A stretch of DNA of 64,000 bases from Dolichospermum flos-aquae CCAP 1403/13F (GCF_012516395.1 NZ_CP051206.1:496001-560000), one strand, 5' to 3'; counted from the stretch's first letter, positions 19,049-28,682 are shown. Numbers and translations: made by a program. Notes: generated by a model not told the origin, from the sequence alone.

Positions 19049-20590
19049 ATGTCCTTGTCTCGTATTGTTACACTAATTGTTGGCCTGATCGTCATTTTGG
19101 CGTTAACCCTATGGCTAATTGATTCTCTTTCCCGGTTGTACTGGCAGTTGTCCTATTCTCCGCTGTTGGGTAATTTACTATTATTACTGCTAGTTTTACT
19201 GATTGGTGGTTTAATTGCTGCCTTTGTTTATTACGTATTGGTGCTGCGGAAGGGAGAAGCAAAATCCCGTCGTCAACGCCCAAGAGTGACTTCTGCCCAA
19301 ATTCCTGCGGCTAAATCTGATGCGGCTTCTTCTACCTTACAAGCGGTACGACAACAGGTAGCCCAAATTCAAGATGAGGTGACACGTCAAGCTTTGCTAA
19401 GTCGCACCAAGGAAATTGAAACGAATTTAGCGAGAGGGGAAATTCAAGTTGTGGTTTTTGGTACGGGTAGTGCCGGTAAAACTTCTCTGGTAAATGCGAT
19501 TATGGGGCGGATAGTTGGTGAGGTGAATGCCCCAATGGGAACAACTCAGGTGGGAGAAACCTATTGTTTGCGCTTGAAGGGTTTGGAACGGAAGATTTTA
19601 ATTACTGATACTCCAGGGATTTTAGAACCGGGGGTAGCGGGTACGGAACGGGAACAACTGGCTAGGGCTTTAGCGACAGAAGCGGATTTATTGTTATTTG
19701 TGGTAGATAATGATTTACGGCGTTCTGAATATGAACCACTGCGGGGTTTAGCGGAAATTGGTAAGCGATCGCTTTTAGTGCTGAATAAAACAGATTTATA
19801 CACGGAGACTGATATAGAAGTGATCTTAGCCAGATTGCGGGAACGGGTACGCAGCTTTATTGCTACTAATGATGTGGTAGCGATCGCTGCTAATCCCCAA
19901 ATAGCCGCATTAGAAACCGGCGAAACCTTCCAACCAGAAGCAGATATTATCCCCTTGTTACGGCGCATGGCCTCTATTTTACGCGCTGAAGGTGAAGATT
20001 TAGTAGCAGATAATATTCTCTTACAATCTCTGCGCTTAGGAGAAGAAGCTCGCAAACTTATAGACTCTCAACGTCGTCGCCAAGCTGATAAGATTGTAGA
20101 TCGTTATCAATGGATTGGTGCGGGCGTAGTTTCTGTCACACCATTACCGATGGTAGATTTACTCGCAACCGCTGCTGTTAATGCCCAAATGGTAGTAGAA
20201 ATTGGCAGGCTTTATGGTTGTGATTTAAACATGGAACGAGGTAAAGAATTAGCCCTATCTTTAGGAAAAACTATTGCTGGTTTAGGTATCGTTAAAGGGG
20301 CAATTGAATTATTATCAACGGCTTTGCAACTTAATGTGGCTACTTTTATTGTAGGGAGGGCAATTCAAGGAGTGACAGCCGCATATTTAACCCGCATTGC
20401 TGGGAAAAGCTTTATCGAGTATTTTCGTCATGATCAAGATTGGGGTGATGGGGGAATGACAGAAGTTGTGCAACAACAGTTTCAGATTAATCGCCGTGAT
20501 GAGTTTATCAAAGTTTTTGTCCAAGAAGCGATCGCTAAGGTCGTCAAACCTTTAACTGATACCTTTGCAGAAAAAGAAGATTATAAGTAA
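19049..20590 (+). CDS. Membrane-associated GTPase with DUF697 domain
   Basis: A 513-aa protein. Two hydrophobic segments at the N-terminus (residues about 5-25 and 38-65, LLLLLLVLLIGGLIAAFVYY) anchor it in the membrane. The GTPase domain has G1 (FGTGSAGKTSLVNAI), G3 (DTPGILEPG) and G4 (NKTD). The C-terminal part (TPLPMVDLLATAAVNAQMVV onward) is the DUF697 region found in YcjF-like and related GTPases. Its role is unknown, possibly membrane maintenance or stress. It is followed at 111 bp by a kinase gene on the same strand. Confidence 0.88.
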   Translation: MSLSRIVTLIVGLIVILALTLWLIDSLSRLYWQLSYSPLLGNLLLLLLVLLIGGLIAAFVYYVLVLRKGEAKSRRQRPRVTSAQIPAAKSDAASSTLQAVRQQVAQIQDEVTRQALLSRTKEIETNLARGEIQVVVFGTGSAGKTSLVNAIMGRIVGEVNAPMGTTQVGETYCLRLKGLERKILITDTPGILEPGVAGTEREQLARALATEADLLLFVVDNDLRRSEYEPLRGLAEIGKRSLLVLNKTDLYTETDIEVILARLRERVRSFIATNDVVAIAANPQIAALETGETFQPEADIIPLLRRMASILRAEGEDLVADNILLQSLRLGEEARKLIDSQRRRQADKIVDRYQWIGAGVVSVTPLPMVDLLATAAVNAQMVVEIGRLYGCDLNMERGKELALSLGKTIAGLGIVKGAIELLSTALQLNVATFIVGRAIQGVTAAYLTRIAGKSFIEYFRHDQDWGDGGMTEVVQQQFQINRRDEFIKVFVQEAIAKVVKPLTDTFAEKEDYK

Positions 20591-20701
20591 AAATACTGAA
20601 ATGATTATTGAATATTTCACATACTGAATTATTGCCTATAATTCCGGAAAATAGCAGCCGATGTCAGAAAAGATATATAAGGATTTCTGACTAACTAGAT
20701 C

Positions 20702-22459
20702 ATGACCAACCAGATGATCGGACAAGTATTACAAGATCGTTACCAAATTGTGCAACCACTTAGTGCAGGAGTGTTTGCACAAACATTTATTGCTGTGGAT
20801 ATGTACCACCCAGAAAAACCCAGATATGTTGTCAAACAATTGAAGGTGAATCACTATCAATCTACTTCCTATTTTGACCACCTAAGATTGCGGTTTTTAA
20901 CAGAAACTGAAACCCTCAAACATTTAGGTCGTCATCCCCAAATTCCGGAACTTATTACCTATTTTGAAGAAAATGAGCGGTTTTATTTAGTCCAACAATT
21001 TATTCCTGGAGAGTCTTTAGCAGCAGAATTACCTCATGATCCTGAAAGTCATGGTAAATGGAGTCAAGTTGATATTATTAAGTTTCTAGAAGATGCTTTA
21101 TCTATTCTTGAATTTATTCACTCTCAAGGCTTTATTCATTGTGATATTAAACCAGAAAACTTAATTAGACGAGCTATAGATGCCAGATTAGTATTAATTG
21201 ATTTTGGCTCAATTCAACCAGTAGACTCTAGTATTGACACAGAATTTTCCATAGATCAAATTCCTGTCACATCATTGGGTTACATTCCCCCAGAACAATT
21301 TATTGGTCAAACCCAACCCAATAGTGACCTTTATTCCTTGGGAATAATTGCTATTCAAGCTATTACAGGACTATCTCCCTTAGAATTAGAAATTGATGCT
21401 GAAACTAATGAAATTATTTGGTGTGATCATGACACCTCTATCAATGATTATTTAGTTGCTTTCCTCAATCAGATGATCCGCTATCAACACCAAGAACGAT
21501 TTCAATCTGCCAATGAAGCACTATGGTTACTCAAGCATATAGAATGGGACAATAACCCAGCAGAAATACAAATAGCAGAGTCTCAATTATCTGATAAAAC
21601 TATTGAAACGACAGATCAAAAATCCCAACCATTACTAGCCGGACTGCGATTAGGTTTATTAATTAATTCGGTTCTACTAGGATTGGGAGTATATTCTTTA
21701 TTTAATAATTCTCAAGCTTACTCAGCTACAGAAATTTTATATAAAGCCATAGCCAGATATCAATCTGGAGATTTACAAAAAGCCATTAATTTAGCTCGGT
21801 CAATCCCCCTTAATAGTAATGTTTATCCAGAAGCTCAAGCTTCAATTGAAGAATGGCAAAACCAATGGCAAAAAGATGCAAAACATTATGTTCTCACTGA
21901 AAAAGCTTTAAAAGAACGACGATGGACAGACGTATTATATCATGCACATAAAGTTCCAATTAATTCATATTGGAAATCGAAAATTCAGCCCCTAGTTGCA
22001 CAAGCAAAATTAAATATTGAAGCCCAAACACAATCCTTATTAGCCAAAGCTTATGCAAAAGCCGAGGAGAGAGATTTCTCAACGGCTTTATATTATCTAC
22101 AGCAAATACCTGAAGAAAGTTCTGCCGGTGCTATGGTTAAACAGAAATTAGCTGAGTACAATCAAAAACGTCAAGTTAGATCAGGATACTATTTATATCA
22201 AGCTCACAATCAAGCCTCTATAGGTAACTTTTTCGCAGCAATTAAACTACTGGAAAGAGTTCCTAAAGATGCTGAAGTTTATGCACAAGCAAGAGTCAAA
22301 CTAGAAGAATATTCCCACAAGTTACGTCTACGTAATCAGCAACAAGAATTAGCTATCCTAAAAACAGTTCCCCTTGCTGAAAGACAAAACACTCCTATTC
22401 AGCGGAGAGTATCTCTTCAACCAGAAGATTATTTACAGGAAGTAAATATTCGTAATTAA
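20702..22459 (+). CDS. Ser/Thr protein kinase with C-terminal TPR-like repeats
   Basis: A 585-aa kinase. The N-terminal domain (YQIVQPLSAGVFAQTFIAVD, then YVVKQLKV with the ATP Lys) leads to the catalytic loop HCDIKPENLI, where the usual HRD Arg is Cys, and DFGS in place of DFG-x. GYIPPEQFIG and SDLYSLGIIAIQ close the domain near residue 270. A single membrane span follows at about 315 (LGLLINSVLLGLGVYSLF). The C-terminus holds repeated helical units around ALKERRWTDVLYHAHKVP and KLLERVPKDAEVY. It is probably a membrane-anchored cyanobacterial Pkn2-type kinase with extracytoplasmic repeats. Confidence 0.92.
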   Translation: MTNQMIGQVLQDRYQIVQPLSAGVFAQTFIAVDMYHPEKPRYVVKQLKVNHYQSTSYFDHLRLRFLTETETLKHLGRHPQIPELITYFEENERFYLVQQFIPGESLAAELPHDPESHGKWSQVDIIKFLEDALSILEFIHSQGFIHCDIKPENLIRRAIDARLVLIDFGSIQPVDSSIDTEFSIDQIPVTSLGYIPPEQFIGQTQPNSDLYSLGIIAIQAITGLSPLELEIDAETNEIIWCDHDTSINDYLVAFLNQMIRYQHQERFQSANEALWLLKHIEWDNNPAEIQIAESQLSDKTIETTDQKSQPLLAGLRLGLLINSVLLGLGVYSLFNNSQAYSATEILYKAIARYQSGDLQKAINLARSIPLNSNVYPEAQASIEEWQNQWQKDAKHYVLTEKALKERRWTDVLYHAHKVPINSYWKSKIQPLVAQAKLNIEAQTQSLLAKAYAKAEERDFSTALYYLQQIPEESSAGAMVKQKLAEYNQKRQVRSGYYLYQAHNQASIGNFFAAIKLLERVPKDAEVYAQARVKLEEYSHKLRLRNQQQELAILKTVPLAERQNTPIQRRVSLQPEDYLQEVNIRN

Positions 22460-22468
22460 GCTGAGAAA

Positions 22469-22607
22469 TGGGGAATAGAAGATAATTTTACCAATTCCCC
22501 CCATCGTTATTTTCCGTTGTTGCATTGCTATTCTGGGTACGCGAATGTCTTTGTGCGATAATTCTGACTTGCAGAATCCCTCGGTTCACAACTGGGGGTA
22601 TTTTTTT
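22469..22607 (+). ncRNA. Structured 3' region: three hairpins and a U-tract (terminator, possibly a small RNA)
   Basis: GGGGAAT...ATTCCCC (from 22469 to about 22500), ATTCTG-ACTTG-CAGAAT (about 22561-22577), and CCCTCGGTT-CAC-AACTGGGGG (22578-22598, with wobble pairs) are followed by seven Ts (22601-22607). The last hairpin plus T-run is a Rho-independent terminator for the kinase gene. The 118 bp of extra structure after its stop leaves room for a 3'UTR-derived small RNA, which is only a possibility. The remaining bases to 22790 hold a weaker CCTCCAG/CTGGAGG hairpin (about 22731-22753). Confidence 0.5.
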
Positions 22608-22790
22608 ATCTATTCAATTAGACGGAAATAAATTAAATTTAAACTTTCCTATAGACAGAGACAATCTTCTAAAGATCAAGTTAGATTTACAGTTGAACTA
22701 GTCCACATTCCAATGTCTTTAATCATAGCCTCCAGTTATTTTTTAGGCTGGAGGTGATTCTTTATAAATCTTTGCTGCATCTCTATTTGA

Positions 22791-22955
22791 TCATTGAAAT
22801 ACTTTTTCTAGATTATCCTGTTCTTTTTGTAATAAAGTGGTAATTTGTGTATACTCATTAAGTAATTCTGACTGCTAATGTAAATACTCCTAATACTGAA
22901 CCAACTACTAACAAATATGAGAACAAAAAGCGATATTTAATTATCCACAACATTA
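22791..22955 (-). pseudogene. Sensor histidine kinase remnant
   Basis: An ATG at 22953-22955 overlaps the stop of the response regulator remnant (TAATG). It encodes MLWIIKYRFLFSYLLVVGSV and GVFTLAVRIT, a typical N-terminal membrane anchor, before a stop. In the next frame EYTQITTLLQKEQDNLEKVF follows, ending at 22791, which looks like another piece of the same kinase. Nearly all of the sensor and catalytic region is gone. With the regulator remnant it marks a deleted two-component operon. Confidence 0.7.
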
Positions 22956-23191
22956 GTTATTTCCTAAACGATATCCTATCCCATAAACAGTGTCGATAAT
23001 TTTTTCAGATGCACCCACCACTTTTAATTTTTTGCGTAAATTATTGATGTGAGTTTTAACAGTATCTTCCCCAGAAATTTTATCAAATTCCCATAATTTA
23101 TCTAAAAGAGATGTACGAGTTAAGACTGTTTTAAATCTTCCGCTAAGGGTTTAGCAATCCGTTGATCATCTTCTACAAGTAATATTTTCAT
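22955..23191 (-). pseudogene. OmpR-family response regulator remnant
   Basis: From ATG 23189-23191 the frame gives MKILLVEDDQRIAKPLAEDL, the first beta strand and acidic pair of a receiver domain, then stops after KQS. A shifted frame then gives LTRTSLLDKLWEF, the segment GEDTVKTHINNLRKKLKVVG, and TVYGIGYRLGN, the end of an OmpR winged-helix domain. About 150 residues between these ends, including the phosphoacceptor Asp, are missing. The stop overlaps the kinase remnant start, showing the original rr-hk operon order. Confidence 0.85.
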
Positions 23192-23220
23192 GTTAATCGC
23201 CAGATTAGCTCTAAAAGAAT

Positions 23221-24198
23221 TTATTTTAACAAAGTAGAAGTAGCATTAATAATAATTTGTGCCGAACCCGTGAAAAATTCTCTTTGGATATTTTTGGGAA
23301 TATCACTAGGTTGATGGTAATGAGGACTACGTAGATTAGCGGTATCTGTTACCAGCAAAGCCCCTATTCCTTGATACCAAAACGGAGCATGATCACTGCG
23401 GAGGGTATCTGGTGTTAATAAACCTTTGAAGGGAATCGGTACTTTGAGGATTTTTGGTAAATTCTCACTAGAGTTGGCAAAAGTATTTAATAAATTTAAG
23501 TGTTCTACATCACCAACTACTGCTAAAAAATCTCCCTTGTCGCTAAGTGGTGTTACAGGCAAACCAGCGGGATATTTTTGACAGCCAGAAGTGTAACAAG
23601 CATAACCCACCATATCCATAATAATTACGCCTTGAAGATTTTGTAAATGGGCTGGTTGGTTGACAAAAGCTTTACTTCCTAAAAGTCCTGTTTCTTCTTG
23701 ATCAAAAAATGCTAATTGTAATGTTTTTGGTGTGGAAATAGCAGTAAAAAGTCTGGCGATTTCTAATACTACAGCTATACCAGTGGCGTTATCATCTGCA
23801 CCAGGAGAGGACTCAACTGTATCATAATGGGCAGCCACCAAAATTGTCCCAGTGGTTTTATTTGTTCCCAGTTTTTGGGTAAAAATATTCATACCGGCAG
23901 TAAACTTTTCTAACTTAGGTTTCCAGCCAAATTTGCTCAATTGATTTGTGATATATGTACGGGTACGCAATCGCTCCATTTTTGAATACCGCCGAAAATT
24001 CAACTTTTGAACATGAGCAAAAAGTTGATCACCATCAACCAATAGAGTATTATTTACCTTCAGGGGTTTTAACTGGGGTTGAGACTGTGGTACAGGAGCA
24101 TTTTTAACTATCGGAATCATTTCAGATTGCTCAAAAAAACTTCCCATACCTATAAACACTATTATCCCTACCAGCACCCATGGCCATTTTTTGATCAT
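23221..24198 (-). CDS. M28-family zinc aminopeptidase
   Basis: A 325-aa protein with an N-terminal membrane anchor (WPWVLVGIIVFIGMGSFF) and an M28 peptidase domain. Metal and catalytic residues are visible in order: HYDTV (His, with catalytic Asp), GADDNATG (bridging Asp), DQEETGLLGS (Glu pair), MDMVGY (Asp) and, near the C-terminus, PHYHQPSD (His). The catalytic domain would face the periplasm or lumen. Peptide substrates are unknown. It stands alone next to the two-component remnant, with the TauE-like gene divergent from it. Confidence 0.92.
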   Translation of the reverse strand: MIKKWPWVLVGIIVFIGMGSFFEQSEMIPIVKNAPVPQSQPQLKPLKVNNTLLVDGDQLFAHVQKLNFRRYSKMERLRTRTYITNQLSKFGWKPKLEKFTAGMNIFTQKLGTNKTTGTILVAAHYDTVESSPGADDNATGIAVVLEIARLFTAISTPKTLQLAFFDQEETGLLGSKAFVNQPAHLQNLQGVIIMDMVGYACYTSGCQKYPAGLPVTPLSDKGDFLAVVGDVEHLNLLNTFANSSENLPKILKVPIPFKGLLTPDTLRSDHAPFWYQGIGALLVTDTANLRSPHYHQPSDIPKNIQREFFTGSAQIIINATSTLLK

Positions 24199-24335
24199 GA
24201 TTTAAACCCACCTAGAGGAAATAAAATATCCTAACTACACCAAGTTTGACAGCTTGTCTTTTGACATCAACATGATGATAAGAGATGTAAAAGGTATACT
24301 GTCGCAATTGCCAATTCCCACTTCCCATCATCAAT

Positions 24336-25562
24336 ATGCTAGATTTATTACTCATAACGCTTCTGGGGTTTCTGGGCAGTTTTGGACATTGCTTTGGGAT
24401 GTGTGGACCCCTGACTGTAGCTTTTTCTCTGTCCAAGCAGCAGGAAAATCCGAGTTGGCAACAGCAATTAAAATTTCATACATTACTAAATTTAGGGCGA
24501 ATGTTAAGTTATGCCTTCGTCGGTGCTGGTATTGGCGCACTAGGCTCAGTATTAGTAGAAGGTGGACAACTGGCAGGAGTTGGTAGTGATTTGCGGCGGT
24601 GGATAGCTATTATTACAGGTATAATGCTGATTTGGTTTGGTTTAGGGCAAGTTAAACCCGATTTTTTACCGCATATACCCCTATTACACCCCATATTAAA
24701 AGGGAATTTACACAACCGTCTGAGTGCGGCCATGCTGAAATTATCTGCACAAACTCAATGGTGGACACCAGCACTTTTAGGCATGACTTGGGGATTAATG
24801 CCCTGTGGTTTTTTATATGCGGCTCAAATTAAAGCTGCGGCTACAGGGAATTTGTGGCAAGCTACAGCAACAATGTTAGCTTTTGGAATTGGCACACTAC
24901 CCATCATGTTGGGACTAGGTGTTTCCACGTCGTTAATTAGTCAATATCAGCGGAGTCAATTATTTCGCTTGGGTGGGTGGGTAACTCTGATTATTGGTGC
25001 AATTACCCTATTGCGAACGGGGGATACGATGACGGACTATAGCGGACACGCTGCCTTAATTTGTTTAAATCTCTCATTGATTGCCCGGCCTGTGAATAGT
25101 TTTTGGTCTGCACCTCTGCGTTACCGTCGGGCGCTGGGCGTTGGGGCTTTTGTGCTTTCGGTAGTACATACTATCCATAATCTTGAACACTCACTAGACT
25201 GGAATCTTACCGCTTTTTGGTTTTTACCGTTAGAATTTCAGTGGGGAATGAGTGCAGGGGCTGTGGCTTTGGTATTAATGCTCCCTGCGGCTTGTACAAG
25301 TTTTGATGTTATGCAAAAGTCCTTAGGTAAACATTGGCGGCATATTCATCTTTTGAGTGTACCAGCTTTGTTATTGAGTGCTATTCATACGGTTATGATT
25401 GGTTCTCATTATCTGGGGGCTGTAAGATTAAGTTGGCAAAACCAATTAGCAGCCGTGTTACTGAGTCTAATTACCTTAGCTGTATTGTTGATCCGTTCGC
25501 GGTATTCTTGGTTATATTTACGTCTAGAAAAATTTTATGTTCCTCCCAATAAATCGCGGTAA
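24336..25562 (+). CDS. TauE/SafE-type membrane protein fused to a second multi-span domain
   Basis: A 408-aa multi-span membrane protein. The N-terminal half (LGFLGSFGHCFGMCGPLTVA, later WGLMPCGFLYAA) has the Cys-containing HCxGMCGP and PCG motifs of the TauE/SafE subgroup related to DsbD/CcdA and heavy-metal export proteins. From about residue 235 a second region adds at least four spans with paired His residues (LSVVHTIHNLEHSLDW and HWRHIHLLSVPALL), reminiscent of ferric-reductase-like transmembrane domains. Metal or redox transport is plausible but inferred. It overlaps the next gene by 26 bp, so the two probably form an operon. Confidence 0.8.
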   Translation: MLDLLLITLLGFLGSFGHCFGMCGPLTVAFSLSKQQENPSWQQQLKFHTLLNLGRMLSYAFVGAGIGALGSVLVEGGQLAGVGSDLRRWIAIITGIMLIWFGLGQVKPDFLPHIPLLHPILKGNLHNRLSAAMLKLSAQTQWWTPALLGMTWGLMPCGFLYAAQIKAAATGNLWQATATMLAFGIGTLPIMLGLGVSTSLISQYQRSQLFRLGGWVTLIIGAITLLRTGDTMTDYSGHAALICLNLSLIARPVNSFWSAPLRYRRALGVGAFVLSVVHTIHNLEHSLDWNLTAFWFLPLEFQWGMSAGAVALVLMLPAACTSFDVMQKSLGKHWRHIHLLSVPALLLSAIHTVMIGSHYLGAVRLSWQNQLAAVLLSLITLAVLLIRSRYSWLYLRLEKFYVPPNKSR

Positions 25563-26169
25563 ATTAACTATTTCTCTTGCACACAAAATCAAGTATCTAT
25601 TATTAGTTTTATTTGGTTTAATAGTTACTACAAATACTCAAGTTTTAGCCCATACGGTGAAAATATCGGCAGATGTTGGTGCTACTATCCATATAGAACC
25701 TAATGATAATCCTCGCGCTGGAGAAGTTACTCAAGCTTGGTTTGCCCTGACTCGGAAAGGTGGTAAGGTAATTCCTTTAAAAGATTGTAATTGTCAGTTA
25801 GCTATTTATGCTGAACCTCATGCAGTGGGAGAACCAGCATTACTTGAACCTCCATTAAAACCTATTCAAGCTGAACGTTATCAAGGCATTCCAGGGGCAG
25901 AAGTAACTTTTCCCAAACCAGGGGCTTATCAGTTGCAATTAAGTGGTAAACCTGTGAATGAAGGAAGTTTTAAACCTTTTGAGTTAAAGTTTGTTGTCAC
26001 TGTGGCTACAGGAAAGAATATAGATACTCTTCAATCTAGGCCAAGTGTAAATGAGAATCAGCAAGGAACAACAATTGGATTAGCACAACCTTTGATTTGG
26101 TTGGGAATTTTGCTGCTGTCTGGAGGGATTTTAGTTTTCTTGGTGCAAACAATGAAGAAGAATAATTAA
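25537..26169 (+). CDS. Exported single-span protein, partner of the TauE-like protein
   Basis: A 210-aa protein with an N-terminal signal-like hydrophobic segment (YLLLVLFGLIVTTNTQVLAH), an extracytoplasmic beta-rich domain starting TVKISADVGATIHIEPNDNP, and a C-terminal anchor (LIWLGILLLSGGILVFLVQ). The domain contains a CNC motif (LKDCNCQLAIY) and several His residues that could bind metal. The topology resembles CopC/YcnI-type copper proteins, but I cannot match it to either. The 26-bp overlap with the TauE-like gene implies coupled expression and a shared pathway. Confidence 0.7.
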   Translation: MFLPINRGKLTISLAHKIKYLLLVLFGLIVTTNTQVLAHTVKISADVGATIHIEPNDNPRAGEVTQAWFALTRKGGKVIPLKDCNCQLAIYAEPHAVGEPALLEPPLKPIQAERYQGIPGAEVTFPKPGAYQLQLSGKPVNEGSFKPFELKFVVTVATGKNIDTLQSRPSVNENQQGTTIGLAQPLIWLGILLLSGGILVFLVQTMKKNN

Positions 26170-26171
26170 AG

Positions 26172-26987
26172 TTAGTCTTTTTTGGCAGTTAACTGAATAC
26201 TTGGATTTGGTAAAAATGTATATCTCAGATATAATCCTAACCACACAAATCCGATAATTAACAAAGTCCCAATTCCCAGAAAATTCGGCAACCAAAAAAC
26301 TACCTCTACATGATTTATAGCCCCTGCTTTAATTGTCCATAGCAGTTGATTACCATGCTTTTCTGGTTGGATAGCATTTTCATCATTTTCAATATTCTTG
26401 ACTCCCCAAGGTGTCTGTAGGCTAAAGTCTAGATTGACAATAGAACTATCACCTTTAGTGGTCAGCATAGCCAAAGAACGCAAATCTAAATCATAAACTA
26501 AATGATTTCTAGAAAATAGGAAAAAATTCGTATCTTCTGCAACTAAAGTTGAAGTAATATTTGATATTTCCGAACCATTATCATCTTCATCAGTTCGAGT
26601 ATTAAAAAAGCCAGTGAATTTTTCTTGTAATTCTTTTGCACTGGTAAAGGGAATTTTAACAACGATTTCTGATGGTGAAATTCTCTCTGTTGAACCTGCT
26701 AATTGTCGCGCTCGTTGTTCTAAAGTTTTTAACCATTGTGATAGATAATCACTACTAAAAATAGTGATTTTTTCCGATAATTGAATATGTTGTACTAATT
26801 CACCATTATTAGTGCTGTTAAAGTTGACTCCTAAATCATACTTTACACAACCAGATAATAGTAATGAAGAAAAAATTACCATAAATACAATAGGTTTGAT
26901 TTTGGTAAATTTTCCAATTTTCCTAATTAAAAAAAACACAGATTTGCTTAACTGTAATATCATCTTAATGAAAGTGAATACATTCAT
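26172..26987 (-). CDS. DUF3153 lipoprotein
   Basis: A 271-aa protein with an N-terminal signal ending in a lipobox (SSLLLSGC, near residue 47), a domain beginning VKYDLGVNFNSTNNGELVQH, and a C-terminal membrane span (FLGIGTLLIIGFVWLGLYL). This layout fits the cyanobacterial DUF3153 family of unknown function. The frame begins about 25 residues before the hydrophobic segment, so an internal ATG (MVIFSS) could be the real start. It converges on the preceding operon with only 2 bp between stops and is followed upstream by a TPR gene on the same strand. Confidence 0.82.
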   Translation of the reverse strand: MNVFTFIKMILQLSKSVFFLIRKIGKFTKIKPIVFMVIFSSLLLSGCVKYDLGVNFNSTNNGELVQHIQLSEKITIFSSDYLSQWLKTLEQRARQLAGSTERISPSEIVVKIPFTSAKELQEKFTGFFNTRTDEDDNGSEISNITSTLVAEDTNFFLFSRNHLVYDLDLRSLAMLTTKGDSSIVNLDFSLQTPWGVKNIENDENAIQPEKHGNQLLWTIKAGAINHVEVVFWLPNFLGIGTLLIIGFVWLGLYLRYTFLPNPSIQLTAKKD

Positions 26988-27008
26988 GACTAAATTTCTC
27001 CTTATTTA

Positions 27009-27530
27009 CTAAAAACTTAACCAAACTAAATAGGAAATTGTTAAACCAACAGCAATTAAAGCTACCCAAACAAAATTATTATCTTTAGTATTGACTGTAT
27101 TAAGGTCAATATATTCTCGTTCTCCAGGTTTTTGTTTAAATGTAGATTTTTTAGATTGAGAAGTGACAACTATTTTGGATTTGTGATCAGAAGTTATGTC
27201 CAAATCGGGAATTTCTGTCATCAATTCTTTAGGTCTGTTAAGTTTGGGCGCTTTTAAAATATATAGTAGGCGCTTTGCTTGTTGACGAATTTCATAATGG
27301 GGATGACGAATGAGTTGTTGACAAAGATTTATCGCTTCTTCCGAACGTCCCGCAGCTTCATAAGCATTCACCAACCAAATTTCGATTTCACCAGCAAAAT
27401 GGGTATTGTTTTCTAATAGGGCGCTGGCTGTTTCTAGATTTTCTACAGATTTCCGATATTGACCATTTTCAAAAGCAGTTGTCCCCATTTGATAATGAGA
27501 TTTAGCGAGTTCTAAATTTTCTGTGGTCAT
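27009..27530 (-). CDS. TPR protein with C-terminal membrane anchor
   Basis: A 173-aa protein. Residues 5-90 form two to three tetratricopeptide repeats (LAKSHYQMGTTAFENGQYRK, then AGEIEIWLVNAYEAAGRSEE). A polar linker follows, then one C-terminal membrane span (FVWVALIAVGLTISYLVWL). Probably an adaptor on the cytoplasmic face of a membrane. It is 21 bp upstream of the DUF3153 gene on the same strand and so probably co-transcribed with it. The start is preceded by STRR sequence rather than a Shine-Dalgarno site. Confidence 0.8.
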   Translation of the reverse strand: MTTENLELAKSHYQMGTTAFENGQYRKSVENLETASALLENNTHFAGEIEIWLVNAYEAAGRSEEAINLCQQLIRHPHYEIRQQAKRLLYILKAPKLNRPKELMTEIPDLDITSDHKSKIVVTSQSKKSTFKQKPGEREYIDLNTVNTKDNNFVWVALIAVGLTISYLVWLSF

Positions 27531-27560
27531 TGGTCATTGGTCAGTTGTCAGTTGTCAGTA

Positions 27561-27627
27561 GGGGCGAAGCATTTGGAAGATAAATTATCGGTCATTGCCA
27601 AAAATAGTTCTCCAAATGCTTCGCCCG
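27561..27627 (+). mobile_element. 67-bp MITE, family A, copy 2
   Basis: It has the same sequence and ends as the copy at 14697-14763, is bounded by TA, and sits inside a GTTGTCA tandem repeat upstream of the TPR gene. Confidence 0.9.
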
Positions 27628-27773
27628 TACAGTTGTCAGTTGTTACTCAATAACTTGAATTTTAACTTACCGCAGATTGTAGGTAAATGAAATTTTACCA
27701 ATGAATCCTATAGGGGTTTAGCAATGCTAAACCCTTCCGAATTAATTTTGCTGTAACTTGTCCCCAATCTCGA

Positions 27774-28682
27774 TTATTGTTTCGACTGATGAGAACCGAG
27801 GATCATTGTCCCAATTCCCACATCTGTAAATACTTCTAACAGTAAAGCATGAGGAATCCGCCCATCAATTATATGTGAAGCCTTGACTCCTTGAGCAAGC
27901 GATCGCACACAACAATTCACTTTAGGAATCATCCCTCCACTGACTATACCATCAGTAATTAATTGCCGCGCTTCCCGAATATCCACTTTCGGAATTAAAG
28001 TAGAAGGGTCTTTATAATCTCTTAAAATTCCTCTGGTATCAGTCAGCAAAATTAACTTTTCTGCGCCCAAAGCTGCGGCTATTTCCCCCGCTACCGTATC
28101 CGCGTTAATATTATAAGCCTGTCCAGTTTCATCAGCAGCCACGCTAGAAACAACGGGAATATAGCCATTACTAGCAAGTGTTTCTAAAATTTTGATATTG
28201 ACATTACTAACTTCCCCCACAAACCCAATCCCTTCATCACCTTGAGGACGAGCCGTAATTAAGTTACCATCCTTACCACAAAGCCCTACAGCCATCCCTC
28301 CAGCTTGGTTAATCAAAGCGACAATTTCTTTATTTACCCGCCCCACTAACACCATTTCCACTACATCCATGGTTGCTGCATCAGTAACACGCAAACCATT
28401 TTTGAATTGCGCTTCAATTCCTAACTTGCCTAACCAACTATTAATTTCTGGACCACCACCATGCACTAGAATAGGCCGCAAGCCAACGCAAGATAAAAAG
28501 ACCACATCACGAATAACTTTATCTTTGAGGTTACTATCCTTCATGGCTGCGCCACCGTATTTAACCACAACGGTACGACCAGCGAATTGTTGAATGTAAG
28601 GTAGTGCTTCGCTGAGAATTTCTACGCGATTAGCTTCAGCTTGCCTGATATACTCTATATCATTAATCATGTTATTACCCAA
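27774..28682 (-). CDS. argB: N-acetylglutamate kinase ArgB
   Basis: A 302-aa amino-acid kinase that phosphorylates N-acetylglutamate in the cyclic arginine pathway. The ATP/substrate motifs [24 protein letters not shown] and the late [20 protein letters not shown] block are present, with SGGMIPKV near the C-terminus. In cyanobacteria ArgB is the target of the PII protein, which relieves arginine inhibition; the length and the N-terminal helix fit the PII-binding, arginine-sensitive class. Monocistronic, ATG at 28682. Confidence 0.97.
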   Translation of the reverse strand: MGNNMINDIEYIRQAEANRVEILSEALPYIQQFAGRTVVVKYGGAAMKDSNLKDKVIRDVVFLSCVGLRPILVHGGGPEINSWLGKLGIEAQFKNGLRVTDAATMDVVEMVLVGRVNKEIVALINQAGGMAVGLCGKDGNLITARPQGDEGIGFVGEVSNVNIKILETLASNGYIPVVSSVAADETGQAYNINADTVAGEIAAALGAEKLILLTDTRGILRDYKDPSTLIPKVDIREARQLITDGIVSGGMIPKVNCCVRSLAQGVKASHIIDGRIPHALLLEVFTDVGIGTMILGSHQSKQ

